The position numbers and the translations under genes are program-made. Of a stretch of DNA of 64,000 nucleotides, positions 49,632 through 58,133 are shown piece after piece. The first letter of the stretch is position 1, and each line of letters starts with the position of its first letter. The notes beneath the pieces were generated by a model. The model searched no databases and was not told where the DNA came from. It saw nothing but the letters and a program-made list of their open reading frames with translations. This DNA is from Mycolicibacterium sp. BiH015. GTDB lineage: Bacteria > Actinomycetota > Actinomycetes > Mycobacteriales > Mycobacteriaceae. The stretch lies in the NCBI RefSeq assembly GCF_027706845.1, contig NZ_JAQGCZ010000016.1, forward strand, positions 1-64,000, in the 5' to 3' direction.

Positions 49632-50719
49632 CCCGTCGGCCGCCAGAAGCCCTGAAACCCCTGACCGGCATTGGCTGTCCTGATCGGTGACAGCTTCACC
49701 GGGTCGCCCGCTTCGACCATGAGTCCATCCCCGACGATCATCGCGACGTGGCCGTCCCACACCGCCAGGTCGCCCGGCAGCAGCGCACCGGCCGATACCG
49801 ATGCGCCGACGTCCTGCTCCTGCGCGAGCCGCGGAAGGTTCAGTCCCGCCTCCTGGTACGCCCATTGCGTGAGCCCGCTGCAATCCAGGCCGACGCCCGG
49901 CGTGGTACCGCCCCACTGGTAGGGCACGCCCAGCTGGGTGAGGGCATGCCGAACAGCGCTGGCGGCCGTCGCATTCGGGGCCATGACGACGCTTCCGTCG
50001 GGAAGACGAATGGCGACGCCTTCGCCGAACTCCGCCGCGTCCGGTGTGTCGGTTCCGTCGGGACGGGTGAGTGAGGCCAGTTCGGCGGGCAATCCCGCAC
50101 TGCCTCCGAAGGTTCCGAGACCAGGACCGCTGCCTGGACCGACGCCGCCGGCGGGCGGGCCCACCGGCGGCGACCCTGCGGCGCCGCCCGAGAATCCCGA
50201 CGGTGTCGTCGGCGCGGCTGCAGCAGCATGCCCATCCAGCGCCTCCGCATGGCCGTCGAGCTCGGCCTGCAGTTCTTCGACGATCGCGATGGCCTGGGCG
50301 AGCGCGTCGCGTGCCGCGGCCAGCAGATCCCGCGCAGTGCCCGGTGAATCGAGGTGTGGTTCCAGGACGGCGGCTTTCGCCTCGAATTCGTCGACGAGAT
50401 CCTGCAGGCGCCGGTGCGCGCGGGCCACGGCCTGCGCGGCTCCGTCGGCCACGCCGCCCAACCGGCCGGCGCGGTCGGCAGCCCCGTCGATCGCAGCGGC
50501 GGTGGTCGTCGCGAAGTCCGCAGCGGCGTCGGCTCCTGCGCCCGACCATCCCTCGCCGGTACGCCGCCATGCCTGACCGGACGCCTCGGCGACGCCCTCC
50601 AGCACATCGCGCACTCTGCCGAGCTCCGCAGCCGGATCCGCCAACGGATCGGCGTTCCATCCCGGGCCCACGAGCGCCTGCACACGCCGCAGCGGCGCCG
50701 CCAGTGCCTCGACCGTCAT
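49628..50719 (-). CDS. NlpC/P60 endopeptidase with N-terminal WxG-like domain (putative T7SS substrate)
   Basis: A 363-residue protein. Residues 1-160 are helical and contain EGWSGAGADAAADF, a WxG motif in a WXG100/LXG-like setting, with an Ala-rich coiled-coil part. A Gly/Pro-rich linker (about 165-205) follows. The C-terminal 120 residues form an NlpC/P60 cysteine peptidase: GLDCSGLTQWAYQEAG (Cys) near 270, GDLAVWDGHVAMIVGDG (His) near 315. It would cut peptidoglycan stem peptides. There is no Sec signal, so export through a type VII system is likely (inference). Its ATG overlaps the stop of the EspC-like gene (ATGA). Confidence 0.86.
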   Translation of the reverse strand: MTVEALAAPLRRVQALVGPGWNADPLADPAAELGRVRDVLEGVAEASGQAWRRTGEGWSGAGADAAADFATTTAAAIDGAADRAGRLGGVADGAAQAVARAHRRLQDLVDEFEAKAAVLEPHLDSPGTARDLLAAARDALAQAIAIVEELQAELDGHAEALDGHAAAAAPTTPSGFSGGAAGSPPVGPPAGGVGPGSGPGLGTFGGSAGLPAELASLTRPDGTDTPDAAEFGEGVAIRLPDGSVVMAPNATAASAVRHALTQLGVPYQWGGTTPGVGLDCSGLTQWAYQEAGLNLPRLAQEQDVGASVSAGALLPGDLAVWDGHVAMIVGDGLMVEAGDPVKLSPIRTANAGQGFQGFWRPTG

Positions 50720-51021
50720 CCGCGGGCGATCCGGGCTGCCGCGGCGTCATCGGCGACGGTGTAGGCGTGCACAGTTCCGGTTGCCGCATCGGATCCCGCC
50801 GCGAGCACCCGGCTCAGCTGGGTGATCCCGTCGGCGTCGTCCCTCGCGGCCCTGGCCAGTGAGGCGAGGAACCGCGCGCCGACGGGACCGAACATTGCGC
50901 CCGATCCCGCGCCCGCCGAACAGAGGGTCGCCGCCGCCTGCTTCAGTTCGGCAGCGTGGGCGGCGCAGGCGGCGGCGTAGTCATCGATGAGGCCGGCATC
51001 TGCCGACAGGCGCGCGTACAT
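50716..51021 (-). CDS. EspC-like small helical protein (putative T7SS partner)
   Basis: About 101 residues, all-helical, Ala-rich, similar in length and opening to EspC/ESX-1 secretion-associated proteins (SADAGLIDDYAAACAAHAAELKQ). Near the C-terminus is YTVAD, a match to the YxxxD/E type VII export signal. It precedes, and is coupled to, the WxG-NlpC/P60 gene, as expected of a co-secreted partner. The start is uncertain: ATG 51021 fits the family length, and ATG 51072 would overlap the upp start. Confidence 0.7.
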   Translation of the reverse strand: MYARLSADAGLIDDYAAACAAHAAELKQAAATLCSAGAGSGAMFGPVGARFLASLARAARDDADGITQLSRVLAAGSDAATGTVHAYTVADDAAAARIARG

Positions 51022-51070
51022 ATGGTTATGACGCAGCACATCCTCCGTCGGTTCCCTAAGGTCGTGACCC

Positions 51071-51694
51071 ATGGATGTCCGCGTCGTCGATCACCCGCTG
51101 GCTGCAGCTCGGCTGACCACTCTGCGCGACGAGCGCACCGACAACGCGGGGTTCCGCGCAGCGCTGCGTGATCTCACGCTGATGCTGGTCTACGAGGCCA
51201 CCCGTGAGCTGGTCACCGAGACCCTCTCGGTACGTACTCCGCTGGCCGAGACCGCAGGAGCCAAGATCGCGGTGCCGCCGCTTCTGGTTCCGGTGCTGCG
51301 GGCCGGGCTGGGCATGGTCGACCAGGCGCACGAGCTCATTCCCGAGGCGCGGGTCGGTTTCGTTGGGGTGGCTCGCAACGAGGAGACCCACCAGCCCACG
51401 CCCTACCTTGAGTCGTTGCCGGACGACCTGAGCCGCCAGCCGGTGATCGTGCTCGACCCGATGCTCGCCACCGGTGGGTCGATGGTGCACACTCTGGAGC
51501 TTCTCTTCGCGCGTGATGCCGTCGATGTCACCGTGATCTGCGTGGTCGCCGCTCCGGAAGGGCTTGCGGCCTTGGAGAAGGTCGCGCCGGAGCTACGCCT
51601 GTTCACTGCCTCGATCGACTCGGGTCTCAACGAGATCGCCTACATTGTCCCCGGATTGGGTGATGCCGGCGACCGCCAGTTCGGTCCTCGATAG
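51071..51694 (+). CDS. upp: Uracil phosphoribosyltransferase
   Basis: A 207-residue salvage enzyme making UMP from uracil and PRPP. The start VVDHPLAAARLTTLRDERTD is the standard mycobacterial Upp N-terminus. PRPP loop VLDPMLATGGSM is near residue 130 and uracil-site YIVPGLGDAGDRQFG near the end. ATG with AAGG upstream. The 3' 102 bases overlap the convergent pmmB open frame, an unusually long overlap. Confidence 0.96.
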   Translation: MDVRVVDHPLAAARLTTLRDERTDNAGFRAALRDLTLMLVYEATRELVTETLSVRTPLAETAGAKIAVPPLLVPVLRAGLGMVDQAHELIPEARVGFVGVARNEETHQPTPYLESLPDDLSRQPVIVLDPMLATGGSMVHTLELLFARDAVDVTVICVVAAPEGLAALEKVAPELRLFTASIDSGLNEIAYIVPGLGDAGDRQFGPR

Positions 51695-53248
51695 CAGTTC
51701 GGCGGCCCCCCGGCGTGCCTGCTCCAGATCTCCGCTGCAGCGAATCTCGATGTAGGACTTCAGTTTCGGCTCGGTTCCAGACGGGCGCACCACCACGCGC
51801 AGGGATGTCGCACCGTCACCGCCGGCCAGAATCACGGCGTCGGTGCGTGGCGCCAGATCCGTTGCCGTCACTGTGAACCCGGCCACGTGTCCGGGTGGAT
51901 GTGAGCGAAGTCGTGTCATCAGTGCCGCGGCGTCTTCGGGGGACGCAACGCGTCGCGTGACGGCGGCCGTCATGTGCACACCGTGGCGCCGGGCTAGGTC
52001 GTCGAGCGCGTCGAGAACGGTGCGGCCCTGGTGTCGTAGCGCGACCACCAGATCGCACGCCAGCACCGCGGCGCTGATGCCGTCCTTGTCGCGCACGGCG
52101 GCGGGATCCACACAGTGCCCGATGGCCTCCTCGTAGGCGTACACCAGGGGTGCATCGAGTCCTTTGTCGGCGCGTGCCAGCCACTTGAACCCCGTCAGGG
52201 TCTCGACGTGCCGGGCGCCGTGAGCGGCGGCGATGCCGGCCAGCATCCGCGACGACACCACGGTGCTGGCGACAACCGCAGCCTCGTGAACCTGGGACAG
52301 GATGTATTCGCCGAGCAGCCAACCGGTTTCGTCACCGGTGAGCATTCGCCAGCCGGTGGGAGTCGGCACTCCGATCGCACAGCGGTCGGCGTCGGGGTCG
52401 AGGGCGACCGCGATCTCCGCATCGACCTGGGCGGCGAGTGCGAGCAACTGGTCCGATGCGCCGGGTTCCTCCGGGTTGGGGAACCTGATGGTGGGGAAGT
52501 CGGGGTCCGGCGCGAATTGGCGTTGGACGACGTGCACGTCGTCGAAGCCGGCCAAAGCCAAGGCATCGAGAGCGAATTCACCGCCGACACCGTGCATCGG
52601 GGTCAGCGCGATACGTGCCGAACCGGTGGTGCGACGGACCGAGGCGGCGCGTTCCAGGTATGCGCGCAGGTGGTCGGAACCGGAGGCTACGACCGGGGTG
52701 CGGGGTATTTCGTCGGCGGGCGGCGCCGCGGCGATGGCGGTCTCGATGTCGCGGTCGGTGGGGGAGACGATCTGCATACCGCCGGGGAAGTAGACCTTGT
52801 ATCCGTTGTCGGTGGGTGGATTGTGCGAGGCGGTGATCTGCACACCGGCAGCCGCTTCCGTGTTCCTCACGGCGTAGGCGACCGCGGGGGTTGGCACGTG
52901 TCCTGGCATCAAGGTCACGGAGAATCTTTGTGCGGCAAACACTTCCGCAGCAGCGTGACCGAACTCGGCGGAGCGGTGCCTGGCGTCATAGCCCACCACC
53001 ACCCGCGACCCCCGCAATCCCTGATCGGCGAGCACCCGTGCAACGCCCCAGGTCGCGCGAATGACGACCGCGAGATTCATCCCGTTGGGCCCCGCGCGCA
53101 GGGGGCCGCGAAGGCCGGCGGTGCCGAACGTCAGCGGCCGGGAGAACCTGTCGGCGAGCTCTTCTGCGTCGCAGGCGGCCAATTCGGCTGCCGCGCGCGG
53201 GTCGGGATCGTGCGCGATCCACTCCTGCACAACGTCTGCGGTCGCCAC
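51593..53248 (-). CDS. pmmB: Phosphomannomutase/phosphoglucomutase PmmB
   Basis: A 551-residue alpha-D-phosphohexomutase. Phosphoserine loop ITASHNPPTDNGYK is near residue 140; the metal loop DPDADRCA near 280; sugar loop YAYEEAIGHCVDPAAVRDKD near 370; phosphate loop RPSGTEPKLKSYIE near 500. It interconverts hexose 1- and 6-phosphates for cell-envelope sugars; Rv3308 by position. GTG start 4 bases after the MarR stop, likely one operon. The final 35 or so residues (after ELLSRTELA) are encoded antisense to the upp 3' end and lie beyond the conserved domain. Confidence 0.93.
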   Translation of the reverse strand: MATADVVQEWIAHDPDPRAAAELAACDAEELADRFSRPLTFGTAGLRGPLRAGPNGMNLAVVIRATWGVARVLADQGLRGSRVVVGYDARHRSAEFGHAAAEVFAAQRFSVTLMPGHVPTPAVAYAVRNTEAAAGVQITASHNPPTDNGYKVYFPGGMQIVSPTDRDIETAIAAAPPADEIPRTPVVASGSDHLRAYLERAASVRRTTGSARIALTPMHGVGGEFALDALALAGFDDVHVVQRQFAPDPDFPTIRFPNPEEPGASDQLLALAAQVDAEIAVALDPDADRCAIGVPTPTGWRMLTGDETGWLLGEYILSQVHEAAVVASTVVSSRMLAGIAAAHGARHVETLTGFKWLARADKGLDAPLVYAYEEAIGHCVDPAAVRDKDGISAAVLACDLVVALRHQGRTVLDALDDLARRHGVHMTAAVTRRVASPEDAAALMTRLRSHPPGHVAGFTVTATDLAPRTDAVILAGGDGATSLRVVVRPSGTEPKLKSYIEIRCSGDLEQARRGAAELLSRTELAVAGITQSGDNVGDLVETRVDRGSEQA

Positions 53249-53252
53249 GGCC

Positions 53253-53702
53253 TCAGCCCGCCGGATTCGCGTCCGCGGATGCCAGCTTGCGCAGAATTGG
53301 CGCCACCAACATCAGCAGGTCGAACTCGAGCTCGGACAGAGTGTCGCGCATGGTCTGGTGCAGCCACGCGTCGCGCTCACCGCGGTCGGCCTCCAGCACC
53401 GTCAGGCCGGCGGGGGTGATCTCCACGAGTTGGCGCCGCCGGTCCGTCTCGTCGGGGCGACGCGCGATCAGTCCCCGTGTCTCGAGTTCGTTGAACGAGT
53501 CCGTCAGCGACTGAACGCGCACCTGCAACCGGACCCCGAGCTCGGCCGGAGTCGTCACGCCCGCACGGCTGATCTCGCCGAGCAGTTGCAGCTGGCTGAG
53601 CGTGAGCCCGGTGTCCGGGCGGTGCCGGCGCAACTGGCGCGTCACCGCCATCATCGACTCGCGCAGTTCGGTCGCCGCAGAAAGGCTGGACCCCGCAACC
53701 AT
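53253..53702 (-). CDS. MarR-family transcriptional regulator
   Basis: A 149-residue winged-helix regulator. DNA-binding part LSQLQLLGEISRAGVTTPAE, RVQSLTDSFNELETRGLI and wing RRPDETDRRRQLVEITPAG. It diverges over 90 bases from the AbrB-type membrane protein gene; a perfect 7-bp inverted repeat at 53703-53722 touches its start codon and is its likely operator. Downstream pmmB follows after 4 bases. ATG 53702 is preferred over an in-frame TTG 6 bases upstream. Confidence 0.9.
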   Translation of the reverse strand: MVAGSSLSAATELRESMMAVTRQLRRHRPDTGLTLSQLQLLGEISRAGVTTPAELGVRLQVRVQSLTDSFNELETRGLIARRPDETDRRRQLVEITPAGLTVLEADRGERDAWLHQTMRDTLSELEFDLLMLVAPILRKLASADANPAG

Positions 53703-53722
53703 TACCAAGCCATACCTTGGTA
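53703..53722. promoter_or_regulatory. Probable MarR operator
   Basis: TACCAAG-CCATAC-CTTGGTA, a perfect 7-bp inverted repeat with 6-base spacer, directly before the MarR start. A nested ATACC-TT-GGTAT lies at 53712-53723. It sits in the gap shared with the divergent AbrB-type gene. Confidence 0.65.
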
Positions 53723-53792
53723 TCTAGTGTGCTTCACGGAACATCGCCCCTTATTGAGATCTTGAATTGATAAGAGCATACTTGCTACCAGT

Positions 53793-54917
53793 ATGAAGTG
53801 GTGGCAACAGACCCTCAGGTGGACGATTCTGCTCGCGGTGACCGTAGCGGTCACCGTTCCGCTGACAAAACTTGGTGTTCCGTCGGCCGCGCTGTTCGCC
53901 GCCCTCGCGGTGGGTATCGCACTGGCGCTGATGGCGGCGGGTCCGCAGCGGGTTCCGCGCAAAGTCGGCGTGGCCGCGCAGGGTGTCCTCGGCGTCTACA
54001 TCGGCACCATGGTCCAGCAGGACGCCCTTTCCACCCTCAAGGGTGACTGGCTGATCGTCGTCGCGGTCGCCGTCGGGACGCTGCTGCTCAGCATCATCGC
54101 GGGTGCCCTCCTCGGCCTTCGCCGCGACGTCACGCCCCTGACCGGATCGCTCGCCCTCGTCGCGGGCGGGGCTTCGGGTCTGGTGGCGATCGCACGGGAG
54201 CTCGGCGGTGACGACCGCGTCGTCGCCGTGGTGCAGTACCTGCGGGTCGCGCTCGTGACGGCGTCGATGCCCGTCGTCGTCACGCTGATCTACCACGCCG
54301 ATCGGTCTCACAACGCGGTCCCCGTCGCCGAAACAACCATGGCACCTTGGTATCTCAGCATCGGCATCATGGCCGCGCTGATCGTGGTCGGATCCGTGGG
54401 CGGTCGGCTGATCCGGTTGCCGGGTGCCGGTCTGCTCGGTCCTCTCGCGCTGACGGTCGTGCTCGAGGTCTGCGGGTGGTCGTTCGGACTGTCGGTGCCG
54501 ATGGTGCTGGTCCAGGCCGGCTACATGCTGATCGGTTGGCAGGCCGGTCTGGCCTTCACCCGGGAGTCGCTGCGCAGCGTGGGCAGGCTGCTGCCGGCCG
54601 CAATCGCCTTGATCGTGTTCATCGGTGTCGCGACGGCGGGTCTGGGCATTCTGTTGGCCCACGTCGCCGGGCTGACTCCGCTGGAGGGCTACCTGGCGAC
54701 CAGCCCCGGCGGCGTGTACGCGGTCCTCGCCACGGCGGTGGAAACCGGTTCGAATGTCACGTTCGTCATCGCCGCGCAGGTGGTGCGGATTCTGCTGATG
54801 TTGTTCGCGGCGCCGCTGATGGCGCGTGCCGTGGTGTGGGCGAGCCGCAAGCTCACCCGGAATCAGAGCCTCGCGATGACCGCCGACAATAGGGAACCCA
54901 TCCGCGTCGCCGACTGA
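53793..54917 (+). CDS. AbrB-type (AbrB-duplication) membrane protein
   Basis: A 374-residue membrane protein with about ten hydrophobic segments in two similar halves, the AbrB/GntR-associated 'AbrB duplication' family (not the AbrB DNA-binding protein). Repeats ALSTLKGDWLIVVAVAVGTL...TPLTGSLALVAGGASGLVAIA and ESLRSVGRLLPAAIALIVF...TPLEGYLATSPGGVYAVLATA show the duplication. The role is unknown, possibly ammonia or small-molecule transport. It diverges from a MarR gene and probably is its target. The 3' end overlaps the convergent deoD gene by 55 bases. Confidence 0.85.
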   Translation: MKWWQQTLRWTILLAVTVAVTVPLTKLGVPSAALFAALAVGIALALMAAGPQRVPRKVGVAAQGVLGVYIGTMVQQDALSTLKGDWLIVVAVAVGTLLLSIIAGALLGLRRDVTPLTGSLALVAGGASGLVAIARELGGDDRVVAVVQYLRVALVTASMPVVVTLIYHADRSHNAVPVAETTMAPWYLSIGIMAALIVVGSVGGRLIRLPGAGLLGPLALTVVLEVCGWSFGLSVPMVLVQAGYMLIGWQAGLAFTRESLRSVGRLLPAAIALIVFIGVATAGLGILLAHVAGLTPLEGYLATSPGGVYAVLATAVETGSNVTFVIAAQVVRILLMLFAAPLMARAVVWASRKLTRNQSLAMTADNREPIRVAD

Positions 54918-55657
54918 CGGCCCGCCTCCAGCACCTCGTCGTGACTCAGCGGCAGGCCCGTCATCCCGGCGGCGAGGTTGGTGACCAGCGACACCCCGAG
55001 CACCTCCGCACCGGCCGCCCGCGCCGCGATCGTCTCGTGCACCGTGGACATGCCCACCAGATCGGCACCCAGCGTCCGCAGCATCCGGATCTCGGCGGGT
55101 GTCTCGTAGTGCGGACCAGGCAGCCCTGCGTACACGCCTTCGGTCAGCGACGGATCGATCTCGCGCGCGAGAGCGCGCATCCGCGGTGAGTACGCGTCCA
55201 CCAGATCGACGAACTGCGCACCCTGCAGCGGCGAGCGCGCCGTCAAGTTGAGGTGGTCACTGATGAGCACTGGCTGGCCGACGGTGAAGTCCGTGCGCAG
55301 ACCGCCCGCGGCGTTCGTGAGAACGACGGTGCGGACGCCGCCCGCGCAGGCCGTCCGAACCGGATGCACGACGTGCCGCAGATCGTGGCCTTCGTAGGCG
55401 TGGATGCGACCGACGAGCACCAGAACCCGGCGCTGTCCCACACTCATCGACAGCACCTGGCCGCCGTGCCCCTGGGCGCTGGGTGGGGTGAACCCAGGGA
55501 GTTCGGCCATCGCCACGACGGCTGTCGGTTCGCCGATCTGCGCCGCGGCGGGTGCCCAGCCTGATCCGAGGACGACCGCGACATCGTGTGCATCGACGCC
55601 GGTCCGCTCGCTCAGTGCACTCGCTGCCAGTTGAGCGGCCGCTGTCGGATCCTCCAC
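54863..55657 (-). CDS. deoD: Purine nucleoside phosphorylase
   Basis: A 264-residue trimeric-type PNP that cleaves inosine and guanosine with phosphate. Conserved stretches: VVLGSGWAPAA, GRIHAYEGHDLRHVVHPVRT, LTNAAGGLR, ISDHLNLT, PGPHYETPAEIRM, VGMSTVHETIAA, VTNLAAGMTG. GTG at 55657 starts the gene; the open frame upstream is shadow. The amiB1-like gene diverges from it 45 bases away. The 3' end overlaps the AbrB-type gene by 55 bases. Confidence 0.94.
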   Translation of the reverse strand: MEDPTAAAQLAASALSERTGVDAHDVAVVLGSGWAPAAAQIGEPTAVVAMAELPGFTPPSAQGHGGQVLSMSVGQRRVLVLVGRIHAYEGHDLRHVVHPVRTACAGGVRTVVLTNAAGGLRTDFTVGQPVLISDHLNLTARSPLQGAQFVDLVDAYSPRMRALAREIDPSLTEGVYAGLPGPHYETPAEIRMLRTLGADLVGMSTVHETIAARAAGAEVLGVSLVTNLAAGMTGLPLSHDEVLEAGRQSATRMGSLLSAVIARL

Positions 55658-55702
55658 AGGCGGCAGCTTAGTGGGGCTTCGCGCAGTGAGATACTGGCCT
55701 GC

Positions 55703-56881
55703 ATGCCCATTGCCACCGCGTCGACGTGCGTCGAAGACGCAGTCAACGGTCGCCGCGGTGACCTGGTCGAGTTGTCGCACGCCATTCACGCCGAGCCTGA
55801 GCTCGCGTTTGCCGAGCATCGCAGCTGTGCCAAGACCAAGGCGCTGGTCGCAGAGCGGGGTTTCGAGATTTCCGGCGTGGCAGAGCTGGACACCGCGTTC
55901 CGGGCGGTCTTCGGGAGCGGTCCGCTCGTCGTCGGGATCTGCGCTGAGTACGACGCGCTGCCCGGTATCGGGCACGCCTGCGGGCACAACATCATCGCCG
56001 CATCGGCGGTCGGCACGGCGCTCGCCCTCGCCGAGGTCGCCGACGCTCTCGGGCTGACGGTCGTGCTGCTCGGCACCCCGGCCGAGGAACTGGGTGGCGG
56101 AAAGGCCCTGATGCTCGACGCGGGAGCCTTCGACGACATCGCCGCGACCGTCATGTTGCACCCCGGCCCGATCGACATCGCGGCAGCGCGTTCGCTTGCG
56201 CTGTCGGAGGTCACCGTCGGCTACACCGGTCGGGAGTCGCACGCCGCGGTCGCGCCGTACCTCGGCATCAATGCCGCCGACGCGGTCACGGTGACACAGG
56301 TGGCGATCGGGCTGCTGCGCCAGCAGTTGGTGCCCGGGCAGATGGTGCACGGCATCGTGACCGACGGCGGCCAAGCCTCCAACGTCATTCCGGCGCACAC
56401 CGAGTTGCGGTACACGATGCGGGCGACGCACTCGGAGTCGTTGCGAGAGTTGGAGTCCCGGATGGCCGGATGCTTCGCCGCGGGCGCGGTCGCGACGGGG
56501 TGCGAACATGTGGTGACCGAGACGGCGCCCGCCTACGCCGAGCTGACGCCCGATCCGTGGCTGGCGGAGACGATCCGCGCCGAGATGGTGCGCATCGGTC
56601 GGGAGCCGGTGCCTGCAGAGCTGGAAGCGACGCTGCCCCTGGGTAGTACGGACATGGGCAACGTGACGCAGGTGATGCCGGGGATCCACCCGATTGTCGG
56701 CATCGACGCCGGAGGCGCCTCCATCCATCAGCCGGAGTTCACCGCGGCCGCCGTGAGTGCGAGCGCGGACGTCGCTGTGGTCGAAGGGGCGATCATGCTC
56801 GCCCGTACTGTCGTGGCGCTGGCTGAGTCCGACGTAGAGAGGGGCCGGGTGCTGGAGCAGTGGCAGAGGCGGGCGTCATGA
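55703..56881 (+). CDS. amiB1: M20 amidohydrolase (AmiB1-like)
   Basis: A 392-residue zinc peptidase/amidohydrolase of the M20D group. Metal motifs GHACGHN (near 88), PAEELGGGKA (near 120) and HPGP; the lid domain with GRESHAAVAPYLGINAAD follows. It resembles p-aminobenzoyl-glutamate hydrolase-type AbgB enzymes; the substrate is unknown. It is coupled to the amiA1-like gene by an ATGA overlap. By position this is Rv3306c. Confidence 0.88.
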   Translation: MPIATASTCVEDAVNGRRGDLVELSHAIHAEPELAFAEHRSCAKTKALVAERGFEISGVAELDTAFRAVFGSGPLVVGICAEYDALPGIGHACGHNIIAASAVGTALALAEVADALGLTVVLLGTPAEELGGGKALMLDAGAFDDIAATVMLHPGPIDIAAARSLALSEVTVGYTGRESHAAVAPYLGINAADAVTVTQVAIGLLRQQLVPGQMVHGIVTDGGQASNVIPAHTELRYTMRATHSESLRELESRMAGCFAAGAVATGCEHVVTETAPAYAELTPDPWLAETIRAEMVRIGREPVPAELEATLPLGSTDMGNVTQVMPGIHPIVGIDAGGASIHQPEFTAAAVSASADVAVVEGAIMLARTVVALAESDVERGRVLEQWQRRAS

Positions 56882-58053
56882 GCGTGCTCAAGCATGCGGC
56901 CGCCCGTTGGCTGAGTGAGCACTACGACGACCTCGTCGAGTGGCGCAGGCACATCCACCGGCATCCCGAGTTGGGCAGGCAGGAGTTCGGGACGACGCAG
57001 TTCGTCGCCTCGCTGCTGGCCGACGCCGGGTTGAACCCGAAGGTGCTGCCCGGTGGGACGGGGTTGACGTGCGACTTCGGGCCCGAAGACGGGCCGCGGG
57101 TGGCGTTGCGTGCGGACATGGACGCGCTGCCGATGGCCGAGCGCACCGGTTTGCCGTTCTCGTCGGAGGTGCCGAATGTCGCGCATGCGTGCGGCCACGA
57201 CGCGCACACCGCCGTGCTGCTCGGCGCGGCGCTCGCGATGGCGTCGGACGTCGAACTCCCGGTCGGTGTGCGGTTGATCTTCCAGGCCGCCGAGGAGTTG
57301 ATGCCCGGTGGCGCGATCGACGCCATTGCCGCCGGCGCGCTGAGCGGGGTGTCGCGCATCTACGCGTTGCACTGTGATCCGCACCTGGCGGTGGGCCGGG
57401 TGGCGGTGAAGCCAGGACCGATCACGTCGGCGGCCGACCACGTCGAGGTGACGTTGCATTCGCCGGGCGGGCACACATCCCGTCCGCATCTGACCGGCGA
57501 TCTCGTCTATGGTCTGGGCACGCTGATCACCGGGGTGCCGGGGATCCTGTCGCGCCGTATCGATCCACGCCACAGCACGGTCATGGTGTGGGGCGCGGTG
57601 CATGCCGGCGTTGCCGCCAATGCGATTCCGCAAACCGGCACAATGGCGGGCACCATCCGCACGGCCAGCCGCGAGACCTGGCTGACGCTGGAAGACGTTG
57701 TGCAGGAAGCGATTGCGTCACTGCTCGCGCCGCTGGGCATCGAGTACGTGGTGCAGTACCGCCGTGGGGTGCCGCCGGTGGTCAACGAAGAGATCGCCAC
57801 GCGCATCATGACCCACGCGATCGAGGCGATCGGTCCTGACGTGCTCGCCGACACCCAGCAGTCCGGCGGCGGTGAGGACTTCTCCTGGTACCTGGAGGAG
57901 GTGCCCGGCGCGATGGCCCGCCTCGGGGTGTGGAGCGGTCGCGGCCCGCAGCTGGATCTGCACCAGCCCACCTTCGATCTCGACGAACGGGCGCTCGGTG
58001 TGGGTGTGCGGCTGCTGGTCAACCTGGTCGAAAACAGCGCCTCAGTCTCCTGA
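56878..58053 (+). CDS. amiA1: M20 amidohydrolase (AmiA1-like)
   Basis: A 391-residue M20D amidohydrolase similar to N-acyl-amino-acid hydrolases and hippuricases. Metal motifs AHACGHDAHTAVLLGA (near 108), FQAAEELMPGGA (near 140) and SGGGEDFSWYLEEVPG (near 330). HCDPHLAVGRVAVKPGPITS leads the dimerisation domain. ATG at 56878 overlaps the amiB1 stop; a GTG at 56860 is an alternative. The pair may act together on one acylated amino acid. Repeat A copy 3 follows the stop. Confidence 0.88.
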   Translation: MSVLKHAAARWLSEHYDDLVEWRRHIHRHPELGRQEFGTTQFVASLLADAGLNPKVLPGGTGLTCDFGPEDGPRVALRADMDALPMAERTGLPFSSEVPNVAHACGHDAHTAVLLGAALAMASDVELPVGVRLIFQAAEELMPGGAIDAIAAGALSGVSRIYALHCDPHLAVGRVAVKPGPITSAADHVEVTLHSPGGHTSRPHLTGDLVYGLGTLITGVPGILSRRIDPRHSTVMVWGAVHAGVAANAIPQTGTMAGTIRTASRETWLTLEDVVQEAIASLLAPLGIEYVVQYRRGVPPVVNEEIATRIMTHAIEAIGPDVLADTQQSGGGEDFSWYLEEVPGAMARLGVWSGRGPQLDLHQPTFDLDERALGVGVRLLVNLVENSASVS

Positions 58054-58055
58054 CC

Positions 58056-58130
58056 TTCGCACCGCGAGCGTGCGTGTCTGCACGCCGGCGCGCCGCAATC
58101 TTTGGTATTTCGGGCGCGCTCGCGAGCGGC
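58056..58130 (+). repeat. Intergenic repeat family A, copy 3
   Basis: TCGCACCGCGAGCGTGCGTG to GGGCGCGCTCGCGAG. Outer arms and the CGCCGCAAT...GGTATTTCGGG core are intact. It fills the convergent gap between amiA1 and the TetR gene at 58134. Confidence 0.88.
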
Positions 58131-58133
58131 GAG

